From Savagea sp. (GTDB lineage: Bacteria > Bacillota > Bacilli > Bacillales_A > Planococcaceae): a DNA stretch of 44,718 nucleotides. Each line of letters begins with the position of its first letter. Within the stretch, counting starts at the first letter, position 1. Of the stretch, positions 1 through 7,587 are shown one piece after another. The notes below the pieces were generated by a model. The model searched no databases. It was not told the origin of the DNA and saw only the letters and a list, made by a program, of their open reading frames with translations. Made by a program: the position numbers and the translations under genes. Location of the stretch: positions 1-44,718 of the forward strand of contig JASLCF010000114.1 of the NCBI GenBank assembly GCA_030146155.1, read 5' to 3'.

Positions 1-14
1 TTATATTTAGCCAT

Positions 15-60
15 AAAAACACCCCCAAAAGTTAGTTTTTTAACTCTAACTTTTGGGGGT
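15..60 (-). terminator. Rho-independent terminator of the peroxiredoxin gene
   Basis: A perfect 15-bp inverted repeat (21-35 with 46-60, arm ACCCCCAAAAGTTAG) with a 10-base loop is followed, reading the minus strand, by GTTTTTATGG. It lies just downstream of the peroxiredoxin stop. The plus-strand side has no T-tract, so it acts mainly on minus-strand transcripts. Confidence 0.85.
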
Positions 61-92
61 CGGGTCCCTTAAGATGTATGGTTTTTGATTAA

Positions 93-635
93 TTATAGTG
101 TGTTTTGACCTGGTCTCCAGTTTGCTGGGCAAAGTCCACCTGTTTGTAATGCTGAAAGTACACGTAATGTTTCGTCTACGTCACGACCAATATTGTTATC
201 AAACACTACTTGATATTTTAATTCGCCTTCTGGATCGATGATGAATAAACCACGTAATGCAATTCCTTCATCTTCTAAAAGTACGCCATACGCTTCAGAT
301 ACTTTATGGTTAGTATCAGCTGCTAATGGGTAGTTTAATGTACCAATTCCGCCTTCTTTGCGGTCTGTGTTGATCCATGCTAAGTGTGTATGGATTGTAT
401 CTGTAGAAACACCCACTACTTCAGCGTTAAGCTCAGTGAATTTTTCGTAGTTATCGCTCATCGCAATGATTTCAGTTGGACATACAAATGTAAAGTCCAT
501 TGGATAGAAGAATAATACTGTCCATTTTCCTTCTTTTTTGATTGCTTCAAGGCTTACTTCACCGAATTCTTTGTTCGGCATGACTGCTTTCATTTCAAAA
601 GCTGGTGCTTGTTTGTTTACAATACGTTCTGCCAT
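93..635 (-). CDS. ykuU: 2-Cys peroxiredoxin (AhpC/Prx1 family, YkuU-like)
   Basis: Thiol peroxidase of 180 residues that reduces hydrogen peroxide and organic peroxides in the cytoplasm using thioredoxin-type electron donors. The peroxidatic cysteine is C52 in FTFVCPTE and the resolving cysteine is C169 in GGLCPANW, the layout of typical 2-Cys enzymes. An upstream in-frame ATG at 686 exists, but the ATG at 635 has a good GGAGGG ribosome site seven to ten bases before it and begins with the family N-terminus MAERIVNKQAP. The gene stands alone, with its own promoter, a PerR-like operator upstream and a terminator downstream. I recall close similarity to Bacillus subtilis YkuU; no search was run. 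Confidence 0.95.
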   Translation of the reverse strand: MAERIVNKQAPAFEMKAVMPNKEFGEVSLEAIKKEGKWTVLFFYPMDFTFVCPTEIIAMSDNYEKFTELNAEVVGVSTDTIHTHLAWINTDRKEGGIGTLNYPLAADTNHKVSEAYGVLLEDEGIALRGLFIIDPEGELKYQVVFDNNIGRDVDETLRVLSALQTGGLCPANWRPGQNTL

Positions 636-660
636 TGATAAATCCCTCCAAATATTTTTT

Positions 661-680
661 ATGTTAATGAGAATTAACAT
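661..680. promoter_or_regulatory. Inverted repeat in the peroxiredoxin 5' leader
   Basis: A perfect 8-4-8 repeat, ATGTTAAT-GAGA-ATTAACAT, lies just downstream of the predicted transcription start and upstream of the ribosome site. It could be a second operator or an mRNA hairpin. I do not recognise it as a standard box. Confidence 0.35.
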
Positions 681-691
681 TTCCAATACCT

Positions 692-720
692 ACTATAACA
701 AAGATGAATAGAATTATCAA
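692..720 (-). promoter_or_regulatory. SigA-type promoter of the peroxiredoxin gene
   Basis: On the minus strand, -35 TTGATA (715-720) and -10 TATAGT (692-697) are separated by exactly 17 bases. The predicted start is near 685, giving a leader of about 50 bases. Confidence 0.7.
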
Positions 721-753
721 TTAGAATCATTTAAATCTTATAATGATTCTAAT
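720..753. promoter_or_regulatory. PerR-like operator (two boxes in a large palindrome)
   Basis: TTATAATGATTCTAA at 738-752 matches the Per box TTATAATnATTATAA with one mismatch. A weaker copy with about three mismatches, TTAGAATCATTTAAA, sits at 721-735. Together they form a 12-bp inverted repeat (720-731 with 742-753). The site abuts the -35 of the peroxiredoxin promoter, as expected for peroxide-sensing PerR control. Confidence 0.65.
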
Positions 754-787
754 CTAGGGAATTTCTGTTATTTTTTTAAAAAAACAA

Positions 788-815
788 TTGCATTTTTAAC
801 TGTTTTTTGTATAAT
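788..815 (+). promoter_or_regulatory. SigA-type promoter of the regulator-pot operon
   Basis: TTGCAT (788-793) and a perfect TATAAT (810-815) with a 16-base spacer read toward the Xre/cupin gene. The predicted start near 822 gives a leader of about 100 bases that contains the repeat at 844-894. Confidence 0.6.
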
Positions 816-843
816 TAATACTGTTAAAATAAACAAATAGTTT

Positions 844-894
844 ACTATTAATAAACAAAAGCGTGTAGTTATGAATTAAATATTTATTAATAGT
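844..894. promoter_or_regulatory. Inverted repeat, candidate autoregulatory operator
   Basis: ACTATTAATAAA (844-855) is repeated exactly in inverse orientation at 883-894 with a 27-base spacer. It lies between the promoter and the regulator gene, a plausible place for the Xre protein to bind and repress its own operon. The arms are very AT-rich, so chance occurrence is possible. Confidence 0.35.
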
Positions 895-924
895 TAACTT
901 ACGACTAATAAAGGAGTATTTAAT

Positions 925-1467
925 GTGGAAATCGGAAGAAAAATTAAAACATTGCGACTTCAAAAGGGGTTAACTCAAGAGGAACTAGGTGAACGAACTG
1001 ATTTATCAAAAGGCTTTATTTCTCAACTTGAACGTGACTTGAACTCTCCTTCTATTGAAACTCTTTTTTCAATTTTAGAAGTATTAGGTTCTTCCCCTAA
1101 AGAATTTTTTGACTCTCCTAAGAAATTAACGAAAGTTGTTTATACAGAACAAGACCAAACAATTTATACCAATGAAGAATTACAGTACGATATTCGCTGG
1201 TTAATTTCTCGGTCAAATGAAAATGAAATGGATCCTGTTCTCATTAAACTCGAAAAAAATGGTTCGTTTAAAGCCTATGAACCTTCAGAGTCAGAAACGT
1301 TTATTTATGTACTGAAAGGGAAAATTGAACTATGTATCGGTCAAAAAAAATGGTTCGTTTCAGAGGGTGACTCTGCCTATTTCGAGGCCATCGACCATCA
1401 CCAAATTTCGAATGTTGCAGACAATGAAAGTGAGTTTTTACTCGTCGCAACAGATTCATACTTATAA
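925..1467 (+). CDS. Xre-family HTH and cupin regulator of polyamine uptake
   Basis: Transcription factor of 180 residues. Residues 1-60 form a classical Xre helix-turn-helix (GRKIKTLRLQKGLTQEELG, then SKGFISQLERDLNSPSIETL); residues 110-178 form a cupin sensor domain (FIYVLKGKIEL, EGDSAYF). The start is GTG at 925 with AAGGAG eight bases upstream; an ATG two bases earlier is in another frame. potA begins 11 bases after its stop, so it is the first gene of the operon. In this family such proteins commonly control the linked polyamine transporter; that role is inferred from position. Confidence 0.85.
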   Translation: MEIGRKIKTLRLQKGLTQEELGERTDLSKGFISQLERDLNSPSIETLFSILEVLGSSPKEFFDSPKKLTKVVYTEQDQTIYTNEELQYDIRWLISRSNENEMDPVLIKLEKNGSFKAYEPSESETFIYVLKGKIELCIGQKKWFVSEGDSAYFEAIDHHQISNVADNESEFLLVATDSYL

Positions 1468-1478
1468 GGAGTGACAAA

Positions 1479-2579
1479 ATGAACAAGCCTATTATCCAAT
1501 TTAATGATGTCTCTATGACTTATGGAGATGACAAACTTATTTTAGACAATGTCAGTTTTGAACTAGAAGAAGGAAAGTTTTACACATTACTTGGCCCTTC
1601 TGGTTGCGGCAAAACAACAATCCTTCGATTAATTGCTGGATTTATTGAAGCAACGAAGGGAGATATCTTTTTTGATGGAAAGAAAATCAATGACGTGCCC
1701 GCAAATGAAAGACAAGTCAATACTGTCTTCCAAGATTATGCTTTATTCCCCCATTTAAATGTTTTTGAAAACGTAGCATTTGGTCTTCGGATAAAAAAAG
1801 TCAAGGAGCAAGAAATCAAAGAAAGAGTGATTGAGGCTTTAAAATTTGTTAGTTTAGCAGGCTTTGAACAACGCGAAATCACTGAAATGAGTGGTGGCCA
1901 AAGACAGCGTGTTGCCATTGCTCGAGCAATTGTCAATGACCCAAAAGTAATTTTACTAGATGAACCCTTATCCGCTTTAGATTTAAAACTGCGTTCAGAA
2001 ATGCAATATGAATTAAGAGAACTGCAGCAAACTCTTGGAAAAACATTTGTGTTCGTTACACATGATCAGGAAGAAGCATTGGCCATGAGTGACGAGATTT
2101 TTGTAATGAACGAAGGTAAAATACAACAATCTGGTACGCCACTTGATATTTATGATGAACCAATTAATCGCTTTGTTGCAGACTTCATTGGAGAATCGAA
2201 TATTGTAGAAGGCCGTATGATTCAAGACTATTTAGTTGAATTTAATGGCAAACAATTTGAATGTGTGGATGGTGGAGTACAAGCGAATGAAAAGGTAGAT
2301 ATTATCATTCGTCCAGAAGATTTAGCAATCACTCAACCTCATGAAGGAAGAATTAATGTCACTGTCGATACACAATTATTCAGAGGTGTGCATTATGAAA
2401 TCTCTACTTACGATCAAGATGGGAATGAATGGCTCGTTCACTCTACAAAAAAAGCTGAAGTCGGTGAAACGATTGGCTTATATTTCGAACCTGAACATAT
2501 TCATGTCATGCGTCTAAATGAAACGGAGGAAGCATTTGATATGCGTATGGAAACATACGGAGGTGGTGAAGATGAATAA
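1479..2579 (+). CDS. potA: Spermidine/putrescine ABC transporter ATP-binding protein PotA
   Basis: ATPase subunit (366 residues) energising polyamine import at the inner face of the membrane. Walker A GPSGCGKT is at residues 39-46, the signature MSGGQRQR near 138 and Walker B VILLDEP near 158, followed by the D-loop SALD and the switch histidine THDQ. The C-terminal third is a TOBE-type regulatory domain (VDIIIRPEDL). Length is normal. It starts at an ATG with AAGGAG overlapping the previous stop, and its end overlaps potB by eight bases, so the operon is translationally coupled. Confidence 0.95.
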   Translation: MNKPIIQFNDVSMTYGDDKLILDNVSFELEEGKFYTLLGPSGCGKTTILRLIAGFIEATKGDIFFDGKKINDVPANERQVNTVFQDYALFPHLNVFENVAFGLRIKKVKEQEIKERVIEALKFVSLAGFEQREITEMSGGQRQRVAIARAIVNDPKVILLDEPLSALDLKLRSEMQYELRELQQTLGKTFVFVTHDQEEALAMSDEIFVMNEGKIQQSGTPLDIYDEPINRFVADFIGESNIVEGRMIQDYLVEFNGKQFECVDGGVQANEKVDIIIRPEDLAITQPHEGRINVTVDTQLFRGVHYEISTYDQDGNEWLVHSTKKAEVGETIGLYFEPEHIHVMRLNETEEAFDMRMETYGGGEDE

Positions 2580-3396
2580 AGGTATCATGAACCGTTTTTT
2601 ATCCATTCCCTATTGGATTTGGATGATTGCATTTGTAGTTGCACCTATTGGACTTATTTTCTATTATTCGTTCTTTGATATTACTGGACAATTTACTTTA
2701 ATGAACTATGTAGATTTTTTCTCCTCTACTTACTTCCTCTTAACGCTAAGTTCTTTTTGGTATGCTTTTTTAATTACTTTTTTTTGCCTTTTAATTGCAT
2801 ACCCTACAGCTTATATCATTACAAAAACAAAACACAAACAATTATGGTTACTCCTGGTCATTGTTCCTTCCTGGATTAATCTGTTGTTAAAGACCTATGC
2901 ATTTATAGGGATTATGGGTGTCAAAGGACCAATTAATGGACTCATTACAACGCTAGGTTTTAATGAGCAACAAATTTTATTTACAGACTTTAGCTTTGTT
3001 TTTGTTGCTGTCTATATCTTTATCCCGTTTATGATTTTGCCTATTTTTAACTCTCTCGACCAACTCAATCATTCATTTATTGATGCAGCGAAAGATTTAG
3101 GGGCCTCTAAATGGACAACTTTTTCAAAGGTCATTTGGCCACTCACATTAAATGGTGTCAAATCAGGGATTCAAGTTGTCTTTATTCCGGCTTTATCTCT
3201 CTTTATGATTACAAGATTAATTGCAGGTAATAAAGTGATTACATTAGGGACTGCCATCGAACAGCAATTTTTAGTGACCCAAAACTGGGGAATGGGATCA
3301 ACAATCGCAGTATTCTTAATCTTATTTATGTTTATGATTATGTTACTCACACGTTCGAAAGAGATTGGAGGTAAAAAACATGCAAAAACTAAATAA
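2572..3396 (+). CDS. potB: Spermidine/putrescine ABC transporter permease PotB
   Basis: Membrane subunit of 274 residues with about six hydrophobic helices and the EAA-type loop DAAKDLGASKWTTFSKVIWPL that docks on the ATPase. The frame is open from 2518, but the ATG at 2572, preceded by GGAGGTGG inside the end of potA, gives the usual N-terminus. It overlaps potA by 8 bases and potC by 17. With PotC it forms the channel of the PotABCD importer. Confidence 0.93.
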   Translation: MNKGIMNRFLSIPYWIWMIAFVVAPIGLIFYYSFFDITGQFTLMNYVDFFSSTYFLLTLSSFWYAFLITFFCLLIAYPTAYIITKTKHKQLWLLLVIVPSWINLLLKTYAFIGIMGVKGPINGLITTLGFNEQQILFTDFSFVFVAVYIFIPFMILPIFNSLDQLNHSFIDAAKDLGASKWTTFSKVIWPLTLNGVKSGIQVVFIPALSLFMITRLIAGNKVITLGTAIEQQFLVTQNWGMGSTIAVFLILFMFMIMLLTRSKEIGGKKHAKTK

Positions 3397-4180
3397 TGGG
3401 CCAAAAGTCTACTTGGCATTTGTTTTTCTTATTCTTTACCTCCCTATCTTTTATTTAATTTACTATTCGTTCAATTCAGGTGGGACAATGAGTAACTTTG
3501 AACAATTTACCATTGAACATTACGGGGCAGTTTTTAAAGATAGTCGACTTTTAGTTATCGTATTAAATACGTTAATTGTCGCTTTATTTTCAGCTCTTTT
3601 ATCTACTACCATTGGCGTGTTAGGCGCATTAGCCATTTACTTTATGAAAAATAAGAAGGCAAAGGATGCTGTGCTTTCGATTAATAATATTTTAATCGTC
3701 AGTCCAGATGTCATCATTGGTGCTTCCTTTTTGATTTTATTTACAATGTTAGGAATTAAATTAGGATTTGCTTCTGTTTTAATTTCTCATGCAGCCTTTA
3801 GTATTCCGATTGTAGTCATCATGGTTTTACCTAAACTTTTAGAGATGAATACTTCCTTAATTGATGCGGCTCTTGATTTAGGTGCTTCCAAAAAGGATAT
3901 TTTAACACGTGTCATCTTACCTTTTATACAACCAGGGATTTTTGCAGGATTTTTTCTAGCACTCACCTATTCTTTAGATGACTTTGCAGTTACTTTTTTT
4001 GTGACTGGAAATGGTTTCTCTACCTTGTCTGTAGAGATTTATTCGATGGCACGTACGGGGGTTACTTTAACAATTAATGCGCTATCCGCTTTATTATTTT
4101 TAGTTACCATTGTATTGGTTATCGGTTATTACTTTATTTCTAAACGTTCGAAAACAAATCTGTCAGGAGTGAGAAAATGA
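3380..4180 (+). CDS. potC: Spermidine/putrescine ABC transporter permease PotC
   Basis: Second permease of the importer, 266 residues, about six membrane helices, EAA loop DAALDLGASKKDILTRVILP near residue 170. ATG at 3380 has GGAGG eight bases upstream; a TTG at 3365 in the same frame lacks a spaced ribosome site. It overlaps the ends of both potB and potD (ATGA junction with potD). Confidence 0.93.
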   Translation: MQKLNNGPKVYLAFVFLILYLPIFYLIYYSFNSGGTMSNFEQFTIEHYGAVFKDSRLLVIVLNTLIVALFSALLSTTIGVLGALAIYFMKNKKAKDAVLSINNILIVSPDVIIGASFLILFTMLGIKLGFASVLISHAAFSIPIVVIMVLPKLLEMNTSLIDAALDLGASKKDILTRVILPFIQPGIFAGFFLALTYSLDDFAVTFFVTGNGFSTLSVEIYSMARTGVTLTINALSALLFLVTIVLVIGYYFISKRSKTNLSGVRK

Positions 4181-5250
4181 AAAAAATAAGTTTTAGTGCA
4201 ATTGCAATTCTCATCCTAGGGTTTTCAATGATGTTGATCGCTAAACAAATTGATAAAAGCTCTGCTGTCGGTACGACTGACTCCATCACTGTATATAATT
4301 GGGGAGATTATATTGATCCTGATATTCTTAAACAATTTGAGCAAGAAACAGGAATTAAAGTCATTTATGAAACCTTTGATTCAAATGAAGGAATGATGGG
4401 TAAAATCGAACAAGGCGGAACAGCATATGATATCACTGCTCCTAGTGAGTATATGATTGAAATGATGATGGAAAAGGATTTATTAATTCCAATTGATCAT
4501 TCGCTTCTTCCTAACTTAGAACATTTAGATCCGTATTTTCTTGACCTCCCTTTTGATCCTAAAAATAAATATTCTATTCCTTATTTCTGGGGAACCTTAG
4601 GGATTGCTTTTAACCCTACTTTATTAGAAGGACAAACGTTTGAAAGTTGGGATAACTTATGGGATCCAAGTTTAAAACAACGCGTGATTTTAGTAGATAG
4701 TGCACGTGAAGTCATTGGAATGAGTTTAAATTCTCTTCATTACTCTTTAAATTCTATTGATACAAATGAGTTGCAACAAGCTGTCGACAAGTTGAATACG
4801 ATTGGACCAAATGTAAAAGCTATCATTGGGGATGAAGTCACTCAACTAATGATTAACCGTGAAGCAGCTGTTGCATTGACTTGGTCTGGACAGGCGGCTG
4901 ATATGATGGATAGTAATGAAGAAATTGATTATATTGTACCTGAGGAAGGTTCAAATTTATGGTTTGATAACTTTGTAATTCCACGTACAGCTAAAAATAT
5001 TGAAGGGGCTCACGCGTTCTTAAACTTCCTTCTTAGACCAGATATTGCTGCACAAAATACAGAATATGTTGGTTACTCTACACCCAATCGTTCGGCACTA
5101 GATTTAATGGATCCTGAAATAACAGAGGATGAACGCTACTATCCAGATGAGGAATTAAGAGAACACCTTGAAGTGTATCGCAATTTAGGTTTAAAAAATC
5201 TAGGCATTTATAATGAACATTTTTTAAAATTTAAAATGAATATTCAATGA
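4177..5250 (+). CDS. potD: Spermidine/putrescine-binding protein PotD
   Basis: Extracellular substrate-binding subunit, 357 residues. The mature part begins with the family hallmark ITVYNWGDYIDP and contains YFWGTLGIAFNP and GSNLWFDNFVIP, regions that form the polyamine pocket in PotD/PotF proteins. The N-terminal 22 residues are a hydrophobic segment after KK, but there is no lipobox cysteine and I see no cysteine anywhere in the protein, so it is probably anchored by an uncleaved helix or secreted rather than lipidated. The start overlaps the potC stop (ATGA) with AGGAG upstream. Last gene of the operon. Confidence 0.93.
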   Translation: MKKISFSAIAILILGFSMMLIAKQIDKSSAVGTTDSITVYNWGDYIDPDILKQFEQETGIKVIYETFDSNEGMMGKIEQGGTAYDITAPSEYMIEMMMEKDLLIPIDHSLLPNLEHLDPYFLDLPFDPKNKYSIPYFWGTLGIAFNPTLLEGQTFESWDNLWDPSLKQRVILVDSAREVIGMSLNSLHYSLNSIDTNELQQAVDKLNTIGPNVKAIIGDEVTQLMINREAAVALTWSGQAADMMDSNEEIDYIVPEEGSNLWFDNFVIPRTAKNIEGAHAFLNFLLRPDIAAQNTEYVGYSTPNRSALDLMDPEITEDERYYPDEELREHLEVYRNLGLKNLGIYNEHFLKFKMNIQ

Positions 5251-5252
5251 GG

Positions 5253-5294
5253 AAAAAGACAGACTAACGATTTCGACGGCTAGTCTGTCTTTTT
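5253..5294 (+). terminator. Terminator of the pot operon
   Basis: Perfect 14-bp stem, AAAAAGACAGACTA (5253-5266) with its complement at 5281-5294, ending in a T-run. It starts three bases after the potD stop. The A-rich left arm would also give T residues on the minus strand. Confidence 0.9.
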
Positions 5295-5323
5295 GTATCA
5301 AGTGAAAGGAAGGAGCAAAAGGA

Positions 5324-5344
5324 ATGAAAGTTGTGAAGAAATAG
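5324..5344 (+). CDS. Possible six-codon leader peptide (MKVVKK) before the drug exporter
   Basis: ATG AAA GTT GTG AAG AAA TAG is preceded at nine bases by GGAAGGAG (about 5308-5314), a better ribosome site than that of the exporter gene, which begins 31 bases after the stop. Short, well-translated leaders precede several inducible antibiotic-resistance genes and act through ribosome stalling. I could not find a clear hairpin hiding the exporter's ribosome site, so function is unproven. Confidence 0.35.
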   Translation: MKVVKK

Positions 5345-5375
5345 TGTACATTGAGTGAATGAAGAGAGGTGTCTT

Positions 5376-6608
5376 ATGAAAAATAATCGTACACAATTAG
5401 CCATGATTATCTTAATGTTTAATACATTTATCACCATGGCAGGCATTGGCCTTATCATTCCTATTATGCCCAGTTTTTTAAAAGGATTTGGTGCTGCAGG
5501 TCAAGCGCTTGGCTTTATTATCGCAATGTTTTCCTTAGGTCAATTTTTATTTTCACCTTTCGCAGGACGACTTTCCGACCGCAAAGGTAGAAAAAGAGTG
5601 ATATTAATTGGCCTTCTTATTTATGCAAGCTCACAATTAGCATTCAGCCTATCCACTGAATTATGGATGCTCTATGTAGCGCGCTTCTTTTCAGGGTTTG
5701 GTTCGGCATTTTTAATCCCACCCATGATGGCGTTTGTCGCTGATATCACTCCCCATGAAAAACGCGCGAAAGGAATGGGAATGCTTGCTGCAGCAATGAG
5801 TCTTGGCTTTATGATTGGACCTGCCTTGGGAGGTTTTCTAGCTCAGATTAGTTTGCTTTTCCCGCTTTATTTTGCAACAGGTGCCACACTATTTGCTTTT
5901 GTGTTATCGTTCTTTTTCTTACCTTCAATTGAACCTACACCTGAACAAATTCAACAAGCGAGTCAAAAAACAAGCTTACTGAAACAAATGGTTGAGTCGA
6001 CAAAGGAAAACTACTTTGTTCTACTCATTGTCATGTTTGTATTTTCTTTTGGTTTAGCAAATTTCCAATCAACTCTATCCTTATTTGCCGATCAAAAATT
6101 TAATTATGGAGCAACTGAAATAGCAATTATTATTACTGTCGGTGGATTTGTAGGTGTGATTATCCAATCTTTATTTATTCAGCCTTTATTCAATAAATTT
6201 GGAGAAATTAGAATCATCCATCTTAATTTATTGATTGCGGCTGTGGCTATGTTTAGCTTAATCTTCACCTCAACATTTTGGTCCATTTTATTAGTAGCTA
6301 CTATATTCTCAACCGCTACTTCCCTACTACGCCCTGCCATCAACACACTTGTTTCCAAACTTGCTTCAAAAAACAGACAAGGCTTTGCTTCAGGTATGAT
6401 GAACGCGTATATGAGTTTAGGTAATATGGTCGGACCAGCATTAGCAGGTACACTTTTTGATTGGAAAATGTATGCGCCTTACTTAGTGGGCACACTCATC
6501 CTACTTATCAGTTTTTCAATTTCCATGGTATGGACTTCGAAAAATCCAAAAGTTCTACACGCTGTTGCCTCAAACACACAATCCAAAGCAATAAAAATGG
6601 GAAAATGA
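5376..6608 (+). CDS. MFS multidrug exporter, DHA1 family (NorA/Bmr-like)
   Basis: Proton-coupled drug efflux protein, 410 residues, 12 predicted helices. MFS motif A GRLSDRKGRKRV follows helix 2 and the antiporter motif C GPALGGFL lies in helix 5. The second half has the NorA-like stretch RPAINTLVSKLASKNRQGFASG and SLGNMVGPALAGTLFD. The start at 5376 is chosen for GAGAGGT five bases upstream; an ATG at 5355 in frame has no good site. Located alone between the pot terminator and a shared convergent terminator. The actual substrate cannot be read from sequence. Confidence 0.85.
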   Translation: MKNNRTQLAMIILMFNTFITMAGIGLIIPIMPSFLKGFGAAGQALGFIIAMFSLGQFLFSPFAGRLSDRKGRKRVILIGLLIYASSQLAFSLSTELWMLYVARFFSGFGSAFLIPPMMAFVADITPHEKRAKGMGMLAAAMSLGFMIGPALGGFLAQISLLFPLYFATGATLFAFVLSFFFLPSIEPTPEQIQQASQKTSLLKQMVESTKENYFVLLIVMFVFSFGLANFQSTLSLFADQKFNYGATEIAIIITVGGFVGVIIQSLFIQPLFNKFGEIRIIHLNLLIAAVAMFSLIFTSTFWSILLVATIFSTATSLLRPAINTLVSKLASKNRQGFASGMMNAYMSLGNMVGPALAGTLFDWKMYAPYLVGTLILLISFSISMVWTSKNPKVLHAVASNTQSKAIKMGK

Positions 6609-6631
6609 CAAATTGTCATTCTCCCATTTTT
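6593..6631. terminator. Bidirectional terminator shared by two convergent genes
   Basis: An 18-bp stem with one mismatch (6593-6610 with 6614-6631) has A-run and T-run flanks, so it works in both directions. It contains the last codons of the exporter (stop 6606-6608) and of the threonine ammonia-lyase (stop 6616-6618); only seven bases separate the two stops. Confidence 0.85.
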
Positions 6632-7587
6632 GTTACTTCACTTAATAATTCACTGATCATTGCTACATCGACGTTTCCGCCAGAGATAACCGCAACGACT
6701 TTCTCATTTTCTACATTCAATTTATGATGCATTAATGCTGCAATAGTAGTTGCACTAGAAGGTTCAATTAATTGTTTCATTCTTTCTAACACAAATGTGA
6801 ATGCTTCTTTGATTTCTTCTTCACTGACTAAGATAATTTCATCGACCCACTGCCGTACAATTGGAAATGTCAATTGACCCGGTTGGGTAGTGCGTAAGCC
6901 ATCTGCAATCGTATGTGTTTCTGGTATTGGAACTTGTTCTCCTTTTTGCATGGATAAATAGGTATCATTCGCAGTATCTGGTTCTACACCAATAATTTTA
7001 ATATGAGGATGTGTGGTTTTGATTGCAGTAGCAATCCCTGAAATTAAACCACCACCTCCTACAGGAACAATAACCGCATGTACATCTTCAAGTTGTTCTA
7101 AAATCTCAAGTCCAATAGTCCCCTGTCCACTCATTACAAAGAGGTCATCATAAGGTGGAATGAATACTCCGTTTCTTTGCTGTGCGATTTCTTTTGCTCT
7201 TGGAATTCTTTCTTCAGATGTCGTTCCACAATGTTCAATCGTTGCACCATAGCCCATGATTGCTTGCTCTTTGCAGGCAGCAGCTGTAGTTGGAATCACA
7301 ATGATTGCTTCAATACCTAATAATTTTGCTGCCAATGCAACTGCCTGTCCATGATTGCCTGAAGAAGCCGCAGTAACAAGTGTCGCCCCTTGCTCAACTG
7401 CATGTTTCACACTATTATAAGCTCCCCTAATTTTAAAGGCTCCTGTCTTTTGCAAATGCTCGCTTTTTAAGTAGACTTCGTTTTTACAGATTGTGTCAAG
7501 TGAACTTGAATGGAGCATCGGTGTTTGATAGACAATCGGTTCTAATTGTTTTTTAGCAGCTAATACATCTTGATAATTCATTCTCAT
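6616..7587 (-). CDS. Threonine/serine ammonia-lyase, PLP-dependent (TdcB-like)
   Basis: Fold-type II PLP enzyme that deaminates threonine to 2-oxobutanoate (and probably serine to pyruvate). The Schiff-base lysine is K52 in KTGAFKIRGA, the substrate loop is SSGNHGQA, and the phosphate-binding loop is VGGGGLISG. At about 320 residues it lacks the C-terminal ACT-like regulatory domain of biosynthetic IlvA, which fits a catabolic enzyme; serine racemase is an alternative. Start 7587 forms an ATGA overlap with ccpC, but the ATG at 7581 (MNYQDV) is better spaced from AAGGGG and may be the real one. Confidence 0.85.
   Translation of the reverse strand: MRMNYQDVLAAKKQLEPIVYQTPMLHSSSLDTICKNEVYLKSEHLQKTGAFKIRGAYNSVKHAVEQGATLVTAASSGNHGQAVALAAKLLGIEAIIVIPTTAAACKEQAIMGYGATIEHCGTTSEERIPRAKEIAQQRNGVFIPPYDDLFVMSGQGTIGLEILEQLEDVHAVIVPVGGGGLISGIATAIKTTHPHIKIIGVEPDTANDTYLSMQKGEQVPIPETHTIADGLRTTQPGQLTFPIVRQWVDEIILVSEEEIKEAFTFVLERMKQLIEPSSATTIAALMHHKLNVENEKVVAVISGGNVDVAMISELLSEVTKMGE

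Noticed and set aside
5264..5458. 64-codon minus-strand frame near the pot terminator
   Set aside because: Covers the terminator and the start of the exporter antisense; no ribosome site.
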